This document shows positions 6,433 to 13,694 of a stretch of 42,998 nt of DNA, piece after piece. This DNA is from Cytophagaceae bacterium (lineage in GTDB: Bacteria; Bacteroidota; Bacteroidia; Cytophagales; Flexibacteraceae). A program made the position numbers and the translations under genes. Position 1 is the first letter of the stretch; every line of letters begins with the position of its first letter. The notes beneath the pieces are model-generated. The model worked only from the letters and a program-made list of their open reading frames with translations. It searched no databases and had not been told where the DNA came from. The DNA is taken from assembly GCA_027490155.1 (NCBI GenBank), contig JAIXYP010000029.1:1-42998 (forward strand), in the 5' to 3' direction.

Positions 6433-8247
6433 ATGGCCGACCATGATCAAATCCTGCGCGAAAAAGTAGCTGCCCTGCCCGAAGAGCCAGGCGTCTATCG
6501 TTTTTTTGACCAAGAGGGCACCATCATTTACGTCGGCAAGGCCAAAAGTCTACGCAAACGGGTCAGCAGCTATTTCATGAACAAGAGCCAGCTAGAGCGC
6601 AAAACCCGCCGCTTGGTCTCTTTGATCACCAACCTAGAGTACACTGTCGTCACCACCGAGTTTGATGCCCTGCTGCTAGAGAATAACCTCATCAAGCAAT
6701 ACCAGCCACGCTACAACATCTTGCTCAAGGATGACAAAAGTTATCCTTATGTGGTCGTGACCAATGATGCCTACCCACGCATCTATACCACCCGCAAACT
6801 CCGCAAAGGGGAAGGTACCTACTTTGGGCCCTATGCCAGTGGCCGCACCATGGGCACCGTGCTGGAGCTCATCAAAAAAGTCTATACCCTCCGGAGCTGC
6901 AGCCTGCCACTCAACAGCCAGAACGTGACCGAAGGCAAGTTCAAGGTCTGCCTCGAGTACCACATCGGCAACTGCAAAGGCCCCTGCGAAAACCTCCAAC
7001 CACAGGCCGAATACCGCCAAGAGGTGGACGAGGCCATCCATATCCTGAAAGGTAACCTGGCCCCTGCTAAGCAGTACTTCCGGGAGCTGATGCAGGGCTA
7101 TGCCGAGAAGATGGAGTTCGAGAAAGCCCACCGAGCCAAACTGCGGCTCGAGAGCCTAGAGGACTACCAGAACAAGTCCATCGTCAGCAACCCTAACTGG
7201 CCAGATGTGGATGTCGTGACGCTGATTGCGGGCGAGGACGTTTGTTACATCAATTATATGCGCATCCAGTTCGGGGTCGTGAACCTGACCATGAACTATG
7301 AGATCAAACGCAAATTGGATGACCCAGACCAGCCCGCCGAGGACATCCTGACCCAAGTCTATCTTCAGCTGCGCCAGACCTATAACAGCGAGGCCAAAGA
7401 GGTCCTTAGTAACCTAGCCTTCACAACTGAGCTACCGGGCATCAGCCACCACATCCCACAGATTGGCGACAAAAAGAAACTCATTGATATGAGTGTCCGC
7501 AACGCCTTGTATTTCAAGAAGGATCAGCTAGGGCTAAAGGAGGAAAAACAAACCGAAAAACGGGAAGATCGCATCTTGGCCAAACTGCAAGCCGACTTGC
7601 GTTTGCAGGAGATCCCGGACCACATCGAGTGTTTTGACAATAGTAACATCCAGGGCACTAATCCTGTGGCGGCGATGGTCTGTTTCAAGAATGGCAAACC
7701 CAGCAAGAAGGATTACCGCCATTTTCATATCAAGACGGTTATTGGCCCAGATGATTTTGCCTCGATGGATGAGATCGTGAGCCGTCGATATGCCCGACTG
7801 GTGGCCGAAGAACAACCCCTACCTAAACTTATCATCATTGATGGCGGCAAAGGTCAGCTCAGTGCCGCCTGCGAGGCTCTTAAACGTGTCGGAGTCTATG
7901 GCAAGATCCCGATCGTTGGTATTGCCAAACGGTTGGAGGAAATCTACTATCCTGAGGACCCACTGCCGCTCTATATCGAGAAGAAAAGCGAAGGCCTGCG
8001 CCTAATCCAACAGATTCGGGACGAAACCCACCGCTTTGCCATCACGTTCCACCGAGACACCCGCAGCAAAAACAGCATCAAAAGCCGCCTAGAAGGTATC
8101 AAGGGTATTGGCCTCAACACTGCCGATAAAGTCTATAAACACTTCAAGTCGTTTAAAAACATCACCCCTGATCGTCTACCCGAGCTTGAGGCTCTCATTG
8201 GTAAGGCCAAAGCCAAACTCATGATGGACAAAATGAATGAGGGGTGA
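6433..8247 (+). CDS. uvrC: Excinuclease ABC subunit C
   Basis: UvrC makes both incisions around a bulky DNA lesion after UvrA/UvrB loading. 604 residues, the usual length. The GIY-YIG nuclease domain spans about 15-95 (PGVYRF, IIYVGKAKSLRKRV, conserved Glu in LLLENNLIK). Cysteines at about 156, 173, 181 and 185 (RSCS ... CLEYHIGNCKGPC) match the conserved Cys set that binds an Fe-S cluster in the family. A UVR motif is at about 227-245, the RNase H-like second nuclease domain has IECFDNSN and LIIIDGGKGQL, and a C-terminal helix-hairpin-helix region contains LEGIKGIGLNTADKVYKHF. Start: ATG 6433, with MADHDQILREKVAALPEEPG aligning to the family N-terminus. It is a single-gene unit ending in a hairpin shared with the converging lipoprotein gene. 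Confidence 0.97.
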   Translation: MADHDQILREKVAALPEEPGVYRFFDQEGTIIYVGKAKSLRKRVSSYFMNKSQLERKTRRLVSLITNLEYTVVTTEFDALLLENNLIKQYQPRYNILLKDDKSYPYVVVTNDAYPRIYTTRKLRKGEGTYFGPYASGRTMGTVLELIKKVYTLRSCSLPLNSQNVTEGKFKVCLEYHIGNCKGPCENLQPQAEYRQEVDEAIHILKGNLAPAKQYFRELMQGYAEKMEFEKAHRAKLRLESLEDYQNKSIVSNPNWPDVDVVTLIAGEDVCYINYMRIQFGVVNLTMNYEIKRKLDDPDQPAEDILTQVYLQLRQTYNSEAKEVLSNLAFTTELPGISHHIPQIGDKKKLIDMSVRNALYFKKDQLGLKEEKQTEKREDRILAKLQADLRLQEIPDHIECFDNSNIQGTNPVAAMVCFKNGKPSKKDYRHFHIKTVIGPDDFASMDEIVSRRYARLVAEEQPLPKLIIIDGGKGQLSAACEALKRVGVYGKIPIVGIAKRLEEIYYPEDPLPLYIEKKSEGLRLIQQIRDETHRFAITFHRDTRSKNSIKSRLEGIKGIGLNTADKVYKHFKSFKNITPDRLPELEALIGKAKAKLMMDKMNEG

Positions 8248-8274
8248 TGTGTCTATATTTAATTGGGAACTAAT

Positions 8275-8313
8275 AGGTCCAAATCGGTAGAATCAATCGA
8301 TTTAATGGACCCT
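8275..8313. terminator. Hairpin between converging uvrC and DUF4349 genes
   Basis: AGGTCC (8275-8280) with GGACCCT (8307-8313) and AAATCG (8281-8286) with CGATTT (8298-8303) form a two-part stem with a small bulge. There is no long T tract, so use as a bidirectional terminator rests mostly on its position between two converging genes. Confidence 0.45.
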
Positions 8314-8321
8314 ATCTTTCC

Positions 8322-9266
8322 CTATGCTTTCCGTCGTTTGCCGATGAAAAAGCCAATGATCCCTCCGATGGCTACCAACACCACCGACCAGAAATAGCCA
8401 CCGCTAGTACCAGTCCATGAGCCACCGCCATTGGTTTTGGCACGGAGGATCGCGGCGATTTCAGGGCTTTTTTGGATGATGATTTCGGGGTCACCGGCTA
8501 CCTCAATCGTGATGATGGACCATTGCACCTTTCGGTCTAGCCGTTGCAGGTCCAGCTGATGGGATAGAGCACTGGTTTCGGAGGCCCGCTTGGCATCTAG
8601 CAAATCGGTTTTGTCGCCAGAGCCTTTAACACGTGCCAGGTCTTGGTCCGCATCCGCTGCTTGTTTACGATCGAGCGCAGCACGCTGTGCTTGTTCCTCT
8701 ATCTCCTGAGCTTGGTCTCGCTGGGTAATGTTACGGACCTCCACCTTGATTGGCAGACCACCCAAGCTGGTCATTGTGGCCTCGAACTCTGCATTCGGCA
8801 CCGCCAAGACGATGTCCGCACGCAGCCGCTGTTTGGTGACGGTCATGACACTGTCCCCCTCGGCAATGGGGCCAGACTGGCTTTCATCCACTGCCTTGGT
8901 GATGCTAGAGCTCAGGACATAGCCATGATTGGCCACTGTGATAGCTTCTACCTGAGACGTGACTGCGACTGGCGCAACACAGGTGGCGACAAGACGGGCA
9001 CTTTTTTCGAGTTTCAGCCCAGCATTCTGGAAGGCCAGGTTGGTCCCTTTGGCATCAGGACTAGTGTTGGCACTTGGTACAGATTCAGTTGGCGCCTCCG
9101 TTTCCTGCCCATTGGCAGGCGGAGCAGCACTGTCAGATGCAGAGGTGAAAGATTCATCAGACGGGGCTGCAGATTCGGTAGCCTCTTTTTTGGCGCAAGC
9201 ACCAAGGATGAGCAGTCCAGCCACTAGTAGGCCAGACAGCAGGTTTTTCGATTGATAACGCAACAT
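8322..9266 (-). CDS. DUF4349-domain lipoprotein
   Basis: 314 residues. A lipoprotein signal peptide ends with LLILGAC (lipid-modified Cys about 24), followed by an acidic Ser/Ala/Pro-rich linker to about 75. The DUF4349 domain then runs to about residue 265: KLEKSARLVATCV, a Val-rich segment resembling secretion-channel secretin-like folds, and a coiled coil (about 190-245, rich in Gln, Ala, Asp and Lys). A Gly/Ser linker precedes a C-terminal membrane helix (FWSVVLVAIGGIIGFFIG) with a positive tail (KRRKA). The presence of both a lipid anchor and a C-terminal helix is usual for this family. The biochemical role is unknown. Start: ATG 9266 gives a well-formed signal peptide. It converges with uvrC. 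Confidence 0.85.
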   Translation of the reverse strand: MLRYQSKNLLSGLLVAGLLILGACAKKEATESAAPSDESFTSASDSAAPPANGQETEAPTESVPSANTSPDAKGTNLAFQNAGLKLEKSARLVATCVAPVAVTSQVEAITVANHGYVLSSSITKAVDESQSGPIAEGDSVMTVTKQRLRADIVLAVPNAEFEATMTSLGGLPIKVEVRNITQRDQAQEIEEQAQRAALDRKQAADADQDLARVKGSGDKTDLLDAKRASETSALSHQLDLQRLDRKVQWSIITIEVAGDPEIIIQKSPEIAAILRAKTNGGGSWTGTSGGYFWSVVLVAIGGIIGFFIGKRRKA

Positions 9267-9644
9267 GGTTGTGTGGATTGAAAGTTAAAATGAAAACTTC
9301 GCTCGGAGGTGGAGTTCTAATTGCGTAATCCGTGTTGCATAGTGGTTGTGCTAGCCTAGTTAGGATAGTGAGACAAGTGTTGATTCCGTTAGTAACGTTT
9401 TTACTAGGCTTACTTGCCCCGACTGAGCATTTGCACATAGAACGAGGACAAATATACAGCAAGTATTGTCATGATCCAGTTTTTTCTGGATGGATTAAGG
9501 CCATGATGGATGGTCAAAATCCAATGACGAAAAAGTTGATATGTAACCTAGATCGTCCTATGCCGACCTAATTTTGAAATACCGAAAACGTTTATGCAAA
9601 AAAATTAAGTAGCTTTACTTACTACCTCTTGCAGATACGCACAT
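9267..9644. other. 378-bp gap, no gene supported
   Basis: Contains the upstream region of the DUF4349 gene. TATATTTG on the minus strand (9456-9449) fits a -7 box but would leave a leader of about 180 nt and lacks a -33 TTG; an imperfect TAACTTTC lies nearer the start. Next to 9645 there is a possible terminator. A 79-codon plus-strand frame (9332-9571) has no recognisable content. Confidence 0.5.
9598..9621 (-). terminator. Weak terminator after the truncated protease
   Basis: On the minus strand a six-bp stem (TAAGTA 9606-9611 with TACTTA 9616-9621) leads, after two bases, into a seven-T run (9604-9598). It lies about 24 nt after the protease stop. The stem is short and AT-rich. Confidence 0.35.
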
Positions 9645-10127
9645 CTACCTCACAATCACCTTCAGTGCATCCTGCAACTCATCAATCGAGATAGAAAAAC
9701 CAATTCCCTCGATGCCGATACGGGACAGTTTAGATGCTGTGACACCAGTCACTTCTCCCTTTTCATTGATGATAGGACCACCGCTATTACCATTGTTGAC
9801 CGCAACGTCAGACTGAATCAGGCGGACACCATTAGCCTCACGTTTACCACTGATAATGCCTCTGGTCACTGTTGCAGATAGCTCCGTGCTGAATGGCGTG
9901 CCGATCGCAAAAACATCAGCGTCAATGCTGGTGCTGTCTGCCTTGCAAATTGGTAGGGCATCGAAGCCATCACTATCTACCTTGATCAGGGCTAGATCAT
10001 ACTTCGGGTTAGACCTAAGGACCGTACCTTTAATTATAATGCCACCACTGAGGCGAATGTCCATAGTTTTGGCATTGCCCACTACATGTTCGTTTGTAAC
10101 CATGTATCCTGCATTACTAATAAACAA
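9645..10127 (-). CDS. Trypsin-like serine protease domain, N-terminally truncated (likely pseudogene)
   Basis: The visible part is a chymotrypsin/HtrA-like protease with a full triad: His14 in VTNEHVV, Asp44 in KYDLALIKV and Ser115 in NNGNSGGPI. The frame continues upstream past the TTG at 10127 as ...KVPAFNNPGIDGLVSVINGE..., which looks like authentic family sequence, but reaches a TAA near 10233 with no ATG. An adjacent frame carries GSSNCKVTYGFGVEVG just upstream, which suggests a one-base shift near 10200. The gene before it ends at 10308, so there is no room for the signal peptide and N-terminal region usual for such proteins. It is probably a remnant; if translated from TTG it would be a 160-residue cytoplasmic protein. 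Confidence 0.6.
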   Translation of the reverse strand: MFISNAGYMVTNEHVVGNAKTMDIRLSGGIIIKGTVLRSNPKYDLALIKVDSDGFDALPICKADSTSIDADVFAIGTPFSTELSATVTRGIISGKREANGVRLIQSDVAVNNGNSGGPIINEKGEVTGVTASKLSRIGIEGIGFSISIDELQDALKVIVR

Positions 10128-10307
10128 TTCACTGCCGTGGCTTTCGCCATTAATAACCGAAACAAGGCCGTCAATACCTGGGTTATTGAAGGCAGGTACC
10201 TTGCACCTACCTCCACTCCAAAACCATAGGTAACCTTACAATTACTTGATCCACAAAAAGTCAAGCTGTTGCTTTTGAAAGTTGAGATTGCAGATTAAAG
10301 CTTGATG

Positions 10308-11510
10308 CTAATCTATTAATTTAAAATAATCAACTTCAGGTTTATGAAATAAGTACCGGTCCTTTTGATGTACATGACGAAGGTAATTCCTTAAGTGTTG
10401 ATCTAAAAAATATAATATAGCAAGATGGGTTTTAATTGATTTAGGCTCAAATATTGTCTCTTGCAAGGAATCGAAATAACTAGAATGCTTTACAATTCGA
10501 GGTCGAAGCTTAAAAGGGATTAACTCAACATTACTTATCCAATACTGCAAAATAGCCTGTTTTGTAGTATTGCTATCCCACTCAGCCAATAGTTCTTGCC
10601 TCCTTTCCTTGTTCATAGATCGTAAAAGAGATGCTGCACATGCATAGTGAACGAGAATTGATTGCGAATTCAAAAATTCAGCCCCTTTATCAAAAAGAGC
10701 AAAAATAGAGTGAAAGGTCAAAACACTCAAGACAAAAACGCTGAACCCCTGAAATAAAGAGTAAGTATTTTCTATATTGACAACAATAGGAATTAACATT
10801 AAAAAAAAGGAGAGAATGACCGATACAAAAAGAACCAACGGACTCTTGGATATGCTTGCAACTATCAACAACCCAAATAGGAATTGGGGCCATATGAAGT
10901 CATAAACCGTGAACATTAGCAACGAGAAAATCAGAAAAACTGAACCGAATACTAGACTGTAATTTACCTTGTTAACTGGTCGCACCGTCTGCGTGTCTTT
11001 AACCACTTGTTCTAATGACTTTATTAGTGCTTCATGTTGTTTGTTGGAATAATCAAAAAGTTCATCTGGCTGCTTTCCAAATAGGTCCCGAAATCCGTCC
11101 AATAATCGCTCTCCCAAGGATATATCTTGAATAATAATTGGGATTGGACCCACATTGTTTGCTACTGATAATAAGGTGAGCGTTTCATCGTCAATAGTGG
11201 ATGGAGCCTCGCTTAATGCTATAGGATCCAGAATTAGGTAATGCCTTTTCTCATCCTTTTGCAGAAGCAACCGAAATAGGTTTTGCCTAAGCAGAACAGC
11301 AATAAGCGTAAATGAAGGCATGCATCCAGTGTCTCGATTGAAGCCCACTAAGCTAAAATGCTGAAATAGCGTATTGCTAAACACCCACTTAAGACTAGCC
11401 TCTTTCTTAGCTACGCTAACCTTACCAGCCAACAAAAGCCAATTTTGTAGGCGAATGGTTATTAGCCATGCTAAAATAAGTAACGAAACGATAGAAACAA
11501 ATGTATCCAT
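10308..11510 (-). CDS. Orphan membrane protein, unknown function
   Basis: 400 residues, not recognised. A membrane helix lies at about 3-20 and a cluster of four to five strongly hydrophobic segments at about 180-275 (such as YSLVFGSVFLIFSLLMF and PLVLFVSVILSFFLMLIPIV). Between them is a soluble region (about 30-175, with HYLILDPIALSE and VGPIPIIIQDIS), and after them a soluble C-terminal domain (about 285-400) rich in aromatic and basic residues. The gene is AT-rich compared with uvrC or the ABC gene and lies in the accessory patch. The start is well supported: a consensus promoter ends 21 nt before ATG 11510, so this is an expressed gene and not decaying sequence. Its stop is 44 nt from the degenerate protease region. 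Confidence 0.75.
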   Translation of the reverse strand: MDTFVSIVSLLILAWLITIRLQNWLLLAGKVSVAKKEASLKWVFSNTLFQHFSLVGFNRDTGCMPSFTLIAVLLRQNLFRLLLQKDEKRHYLILDPIALSEAPSTIDDETLTLLSVANNVGPIPIIIQDISLGERLLDGFRDLFGKQPDELFDYSNKQHEALIKSLEQVVKDTQTVRPVNKVNYSLVFGSVFLIFSLLMFTVYDFIWPQFLFGLLIVASISKSPLVLFVSVILSFFLMLIPIVVNIENTYSLFQGFSVFVLSVLTFHSIFALFDKGAEFLNSQSILVHYACAASLLRSMNKERRQELLAEWDSNTTKQAILQYWISNVELIPFKLRPRIVKHSSYFDSLQETIFEPKSIKTHLAILYFLDQHLRNYLRHVHQKDRYLFHKPEVDYFKLID

Positions 11511-11531
11511 GATAAGTTAAGTAATGCCAGA

Positions 11532-11562
11532 CAAAGGTACTCAGCAAAGTCAAGATTAGCAA
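11532..11562 (-). promoter_or_regulatory. Consensus promoter of the orphan membrane protein gene
   Basis: Minus strand: TTG (11562-11560), 20 nt, then TACCTTTG (11539-11532). This is the same -33/-7 geometry as at tRNA-Arg. Transcription should begin around 11525, giving a leader of about 15 nt. Confidence 0.75.
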
Positions 11563-11847
11563 TTGTGGGTTTGTGTTCATCAAAAAACAGTTAAAGTATC
11601 AATTGGATATTCCCACTAAAATGGTAAAGATGTAAACAAACCAGCGAAAATAGAGTTGATGCGATTATAGTGTTGGAAAGTTAACCCATCTATCGGGTCA
11701 ATATACCTAATGGTAGAGATCCCATCAAAACTGGTAGTTAAATAGTTTATCTCAAACCTAAATGAGAATTTCTTAGATCCAGATTGGTGATCATATATTC
11801 AAGGAGTTTCACCTCTTCAGAACAGTTGCTAAAATTACCAATACCCC

Positions 11848-11910
11848 AACCCCCTAAACCAAACCCTCATCCACCCGCCAGATGCCTTTGGCTTTCCTTG
11901 TTAGCTTGGA
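11848..11910. repeat. Direct repeat, left copy, beside the DUF4304-like gene
   Basis: About 62 bp that align without a gap to 12688-12750. The 19-nt AACCCCCTAAACCAAACCC and the 15-nt TTGGCTTTCCTTGTT are identical, separated in both copies by 21 diverged nt. The two copies bracket the DUF4304-like gene. The rest of the gap 11511-11847 holds the promoter at 11532 and nothing else I can name. Confidence 0.7.
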
Positions 11911-11927
11911 AGTTTTTCTGGGATTTG

Positions 11928-12575
11928 CTAAAGTTTGCTAGGATCAATTCCTAGGTGTGCAAGAGCAGCTTCAACTTTTGCCCTAGATTTTTCAAATTTA
12001 TGCTCAAACTGAAAGTAGTAGCGTGCTAAATCTACTAGACTAGAGGGATCTGTAATATTTCTGATCAACAAGCCATAAATTACGCGACCAAAATAGCAAG
12101 TGGATTCCCTTATAGCATCTTCAGGACGATTAATTGATGAATCAAGATCAGTCAATGACTTAAATCTATCAAAAAAGACAAATGCACCATCTTCTATATA
12201 GAGCTTAGTCACATCGGCAGCATCAGACCCGTCAAGTTCATCGATGTTCATATACACCATAATTGGTAAACCATCATACCATAGCTCACGAAAGTTCAGC
12301 ATTAAATAATTTAGTTCATTTGCAAATGGCGGTTCTGATCCCCAGTTGGTCAGCTTTTTAAAAAATGGATCTATCTTACCAACCCCAACTCCAATGTGAA
12401 TCTGAAAAGAAAAACCCTTGTTTGGATAGAAGTTGGTAGTTGTTAGGTCTAACCAATAGTAGATATCCCCCATCGGTTTAATATAAACGCCCCACCTTTT
12501 TCTCTTGAATCCATTTTCAGTCAAAAATGGTTCTAGATGTTCTAGGTAGGATCTTAAGGCTTGATGTAGTTTCAT
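11928..12575 (-). CDS. DUF4304-like protein
   Basis: 215 residues. The start (LEPFLTENGFKRKRWGVYIK followed by YYWLDLTTTNFYPNKGFSFQIHIGVGV) follows the DUF4304 pattern of a short helix, a GFK(R/K) turn and paired strands with a central FxIxIGV. The middle (NELNYLMLNFRELWYDGLPIMVYMNI) and the C-terminal helices are not recognised. No signal peptide or membrane segment. DUF4304 proteins are small cytoplasmic proteins of unknown function that often occur in accessory regions and resemble immunity-type proteins; that is context only, as no toxin gene is adjacent. The gene is AT-rich and enclosed by direct repeats, which suggests it was inserted as a cassette. Confidence 0.65.
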   Translation of the reverse strand: MKLHQALRSYLEHLEPFLTENGFKRKRWGVYIKPMGDIYYWLDLTTTNFYPNKGFSFQIHIGVGVGKIDPFFKKLTNWGSEPPFANELNYLMLNFRELWYDGLPIMVYMNIDELDGSDAADVTKLYIEDGAFVFFDRFKSLTDLDSSINRPEDAIRESTCYFGRVIYGLLIRNITDPSSLVDLARYYFQFEHKFEKSRAKVEAALAHLGIDPSKL

Positions 12576-12687
12576 TTTTGGTTGATAGATTTTTTTAAGT
12601 ACCTCTTAGGAGTTGGAATGACTTATGTGAATGGAGAACTTTCTGCAATCTACCCATTACTCAAACACCTACCAAAGCCCGCACCAC

Positions 12688-12750
12688 AACCCCCTAAACC
12701 AAACCCATCCTTACCCTCTAGTAGGCCTTGGCTTTCCTTGTTGGCATGGC
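12688..12750. repeat. Direct repeat, right copy, beside the DUF4304-like gene
   Basis: Gap-free match to 11848-11910, 840 bp away, with identical 19-nt and 15-nt blocks. Confidence 0.7.
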
Positions 12751-13023
12751 GGTATGGGTAGGTGGTATTCATGCTAGCTAAGGTATGGCAATCCTTTGTT
12801 AGTGGCAAGTGAGAACCTGCAACGTCCACAAACTCGTGGCAGGGGTGGTCTGGTAGGTAAAAGCGGGCCTGCTGCTAAGACCTTCCTGGATCTCAAAGAT
12901 TCTTACTACACCCATCACTTCGTGGTTAGTTTAGACCGCATTTAGACCCATAAACAATAAAAGTTGGGTCTTCAGGTTGGGGTGCCAAACAGTCGGGAAG
13001 CAGATCACACCTACGCCAAAAAC

Positions 13024-13050
13024 AAAAAAACCACCCCAAAATGAGGTGGC
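13024..13050 (-). terminator. Intrinsic terminator of tRNA-Val
   Basis: Minus strand: GCCACCTC, loop ATTTT, GGGGTGG, then a T7 run (13030-13024). The stem has seven pairs including one G-U, and lies 13 nt after the tRNA. Confidence 0.8.
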
Positions 13051-13062
13051 TTCTTGTCAATG

Positions 13063-13137
13063 TGGGAGTTGAGGGGTTCGAACCCCCGACCCTCTGCTTG
13101 TAAGGCAGATGCTCTGAACCAGCTGAGCTAAACTCCC
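13063..13137 (-). tRNA. tRNA-Val (anticodon TAC)
   Basis: Full cloverleaf: acceptor GGGAGTT/AACTCCC, D arm GCTCAGCTGGTTCAGAGC, anticodon stem TCTGC/GCAGA around CTTACAA (anticodon TAC), a T arm with GTTCGAA and discriminator A. CCA is not encoded. It has its own promoter about 87 nt upstream and a terminator downstream. It forms the right border of the AT-rich accessory patch. Confidence 0.96.
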
Positions 13138-13223
13138 CTCGTTTGGGGTATCAATGGGGTCTGTTTGGACCTTGACCCGTCAGAAACTAATGGTCTAAAA
13201 CCGTTTGTTTGCCGATAGGATTG

Positions 13224-13253
13224 CAAAGGTAAGGAAAATCTGGTATGCTACAA
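13224..13253 (-). promoter_or_regulatory. Promoter of tRNA-Val (TTG-N19-TACCTTTG)
   Basis: Minus strand: TTG (13253-13251), 19 nt, TACCTTTG (13231-13224). Perfect -7 consensus with canonical spacing; a precursor leader of about 80 nt would be removed during maturation. Confidence 0.75.
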
Positions 13254-13329
13254 GCTGCCAAGTCAAAAATCCTAAAAATGTTTGTCCATTTTGGTCCAGC
13301 ATGCCCAAAGTGCGCCTCTAGCCAATGGA

Positions 13330-13635
13330 CTAGACCTCTTCCAGCAAGGTACGGAAGGCTACATACCGACCGCCAAACATCTTCTCAGTGTCTGCACGTA
13401 AGGCGGTGGCGTAGAGGTCGATGTACTCGTCATACTCCTTCATCGAGCTCAGTTGATACTGGATGGCATAGGTGAAGCCCTCTTCATCCTCTTGGGTGTT
13501 CAGCACCCGCAGCATGCGGTAGCCGTGGAACAACCCTGTAGCTATCACCTGAGGGATATGGACTTGTTGCATCCAGCTGAGCCACTCTAGGTGGGCATCG
13601 GCTTCGATATTGATGGTGACGTTATAAATGATCAT
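13330..13635 (-). CDS. DUF4286 family protein
   Basis: 101 residues. The start MIIYNVTINIEADAHLEWLS, then MQQVHIPQVIATGLF and the final GRYVAFRTLLEEV, follow DUF4286, a small single-domain family typical of Bacteroidota with a dimeric alpha-beta barrel (ferredoxin-like) character. It is cytoplasmic and its function is unknown. It is 59 nt downstream of the NlpC/P60 gene on the same strand, with no promoter box between, so it is probably the last gene of the ABC-NlpC-DUF4286 operon. Confidence 0.88.
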   Translation of the reverse strand: MIIYNVTINIEADAHLEWLSWMQQVHIPQVIATGLFHGYRMLRVLNTQEDEEGFTYAIQYQLSSMKEYDEYIDLYATALRADTEKMFGGRYVAFRTLLEEV

Positions 13636-13694
13636 GTGGTTTGTAGGGGATTGAATGGCAGATGTAGTTGTAGGTAGTTCGAGCTAAGGGCTTT

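Larger units (their letters stand above)
12576..13062. other. 487-bp gap with the right direct repeat; otherwise no gene supported
   Basis: Holds the right copy of the direct repeat and, at its end, the tRNA-Val terminator. About 12779-12955 (plus) is open for roughly 58 codons and reads plausibly (SENLQRPQTRGRGG...LDLKDSYYTHHFVV), but it has no ATG and I recognise nothing in it. It may be a relic of a gene or simple chance. Confidence 0.4.

Noticed and set aside
9332-9571. 79-codon plus-strand frame in the gap before the protease
   Set aside because: No recognisable content, poor composition, and it crosses the leader of the minus-strand lipoprotein gene.
12779-12955. Open stretch of about 58 codons reading SENLQRPQTRGRGG...YYTHHFVV
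   Set aside because: No ATG, no recognisable family and stops on both sides; kept only as a note in the gap entry. A tmRNA or RNase P RNA was also considered but their conserved cores are absent.
13063-13137. tRNA-Val as an active attachment site with a repeat of its 3' end
   Set aside because: I found no second copy of the tRNA 3' end and no integrase gene within 9.6-13 kb.
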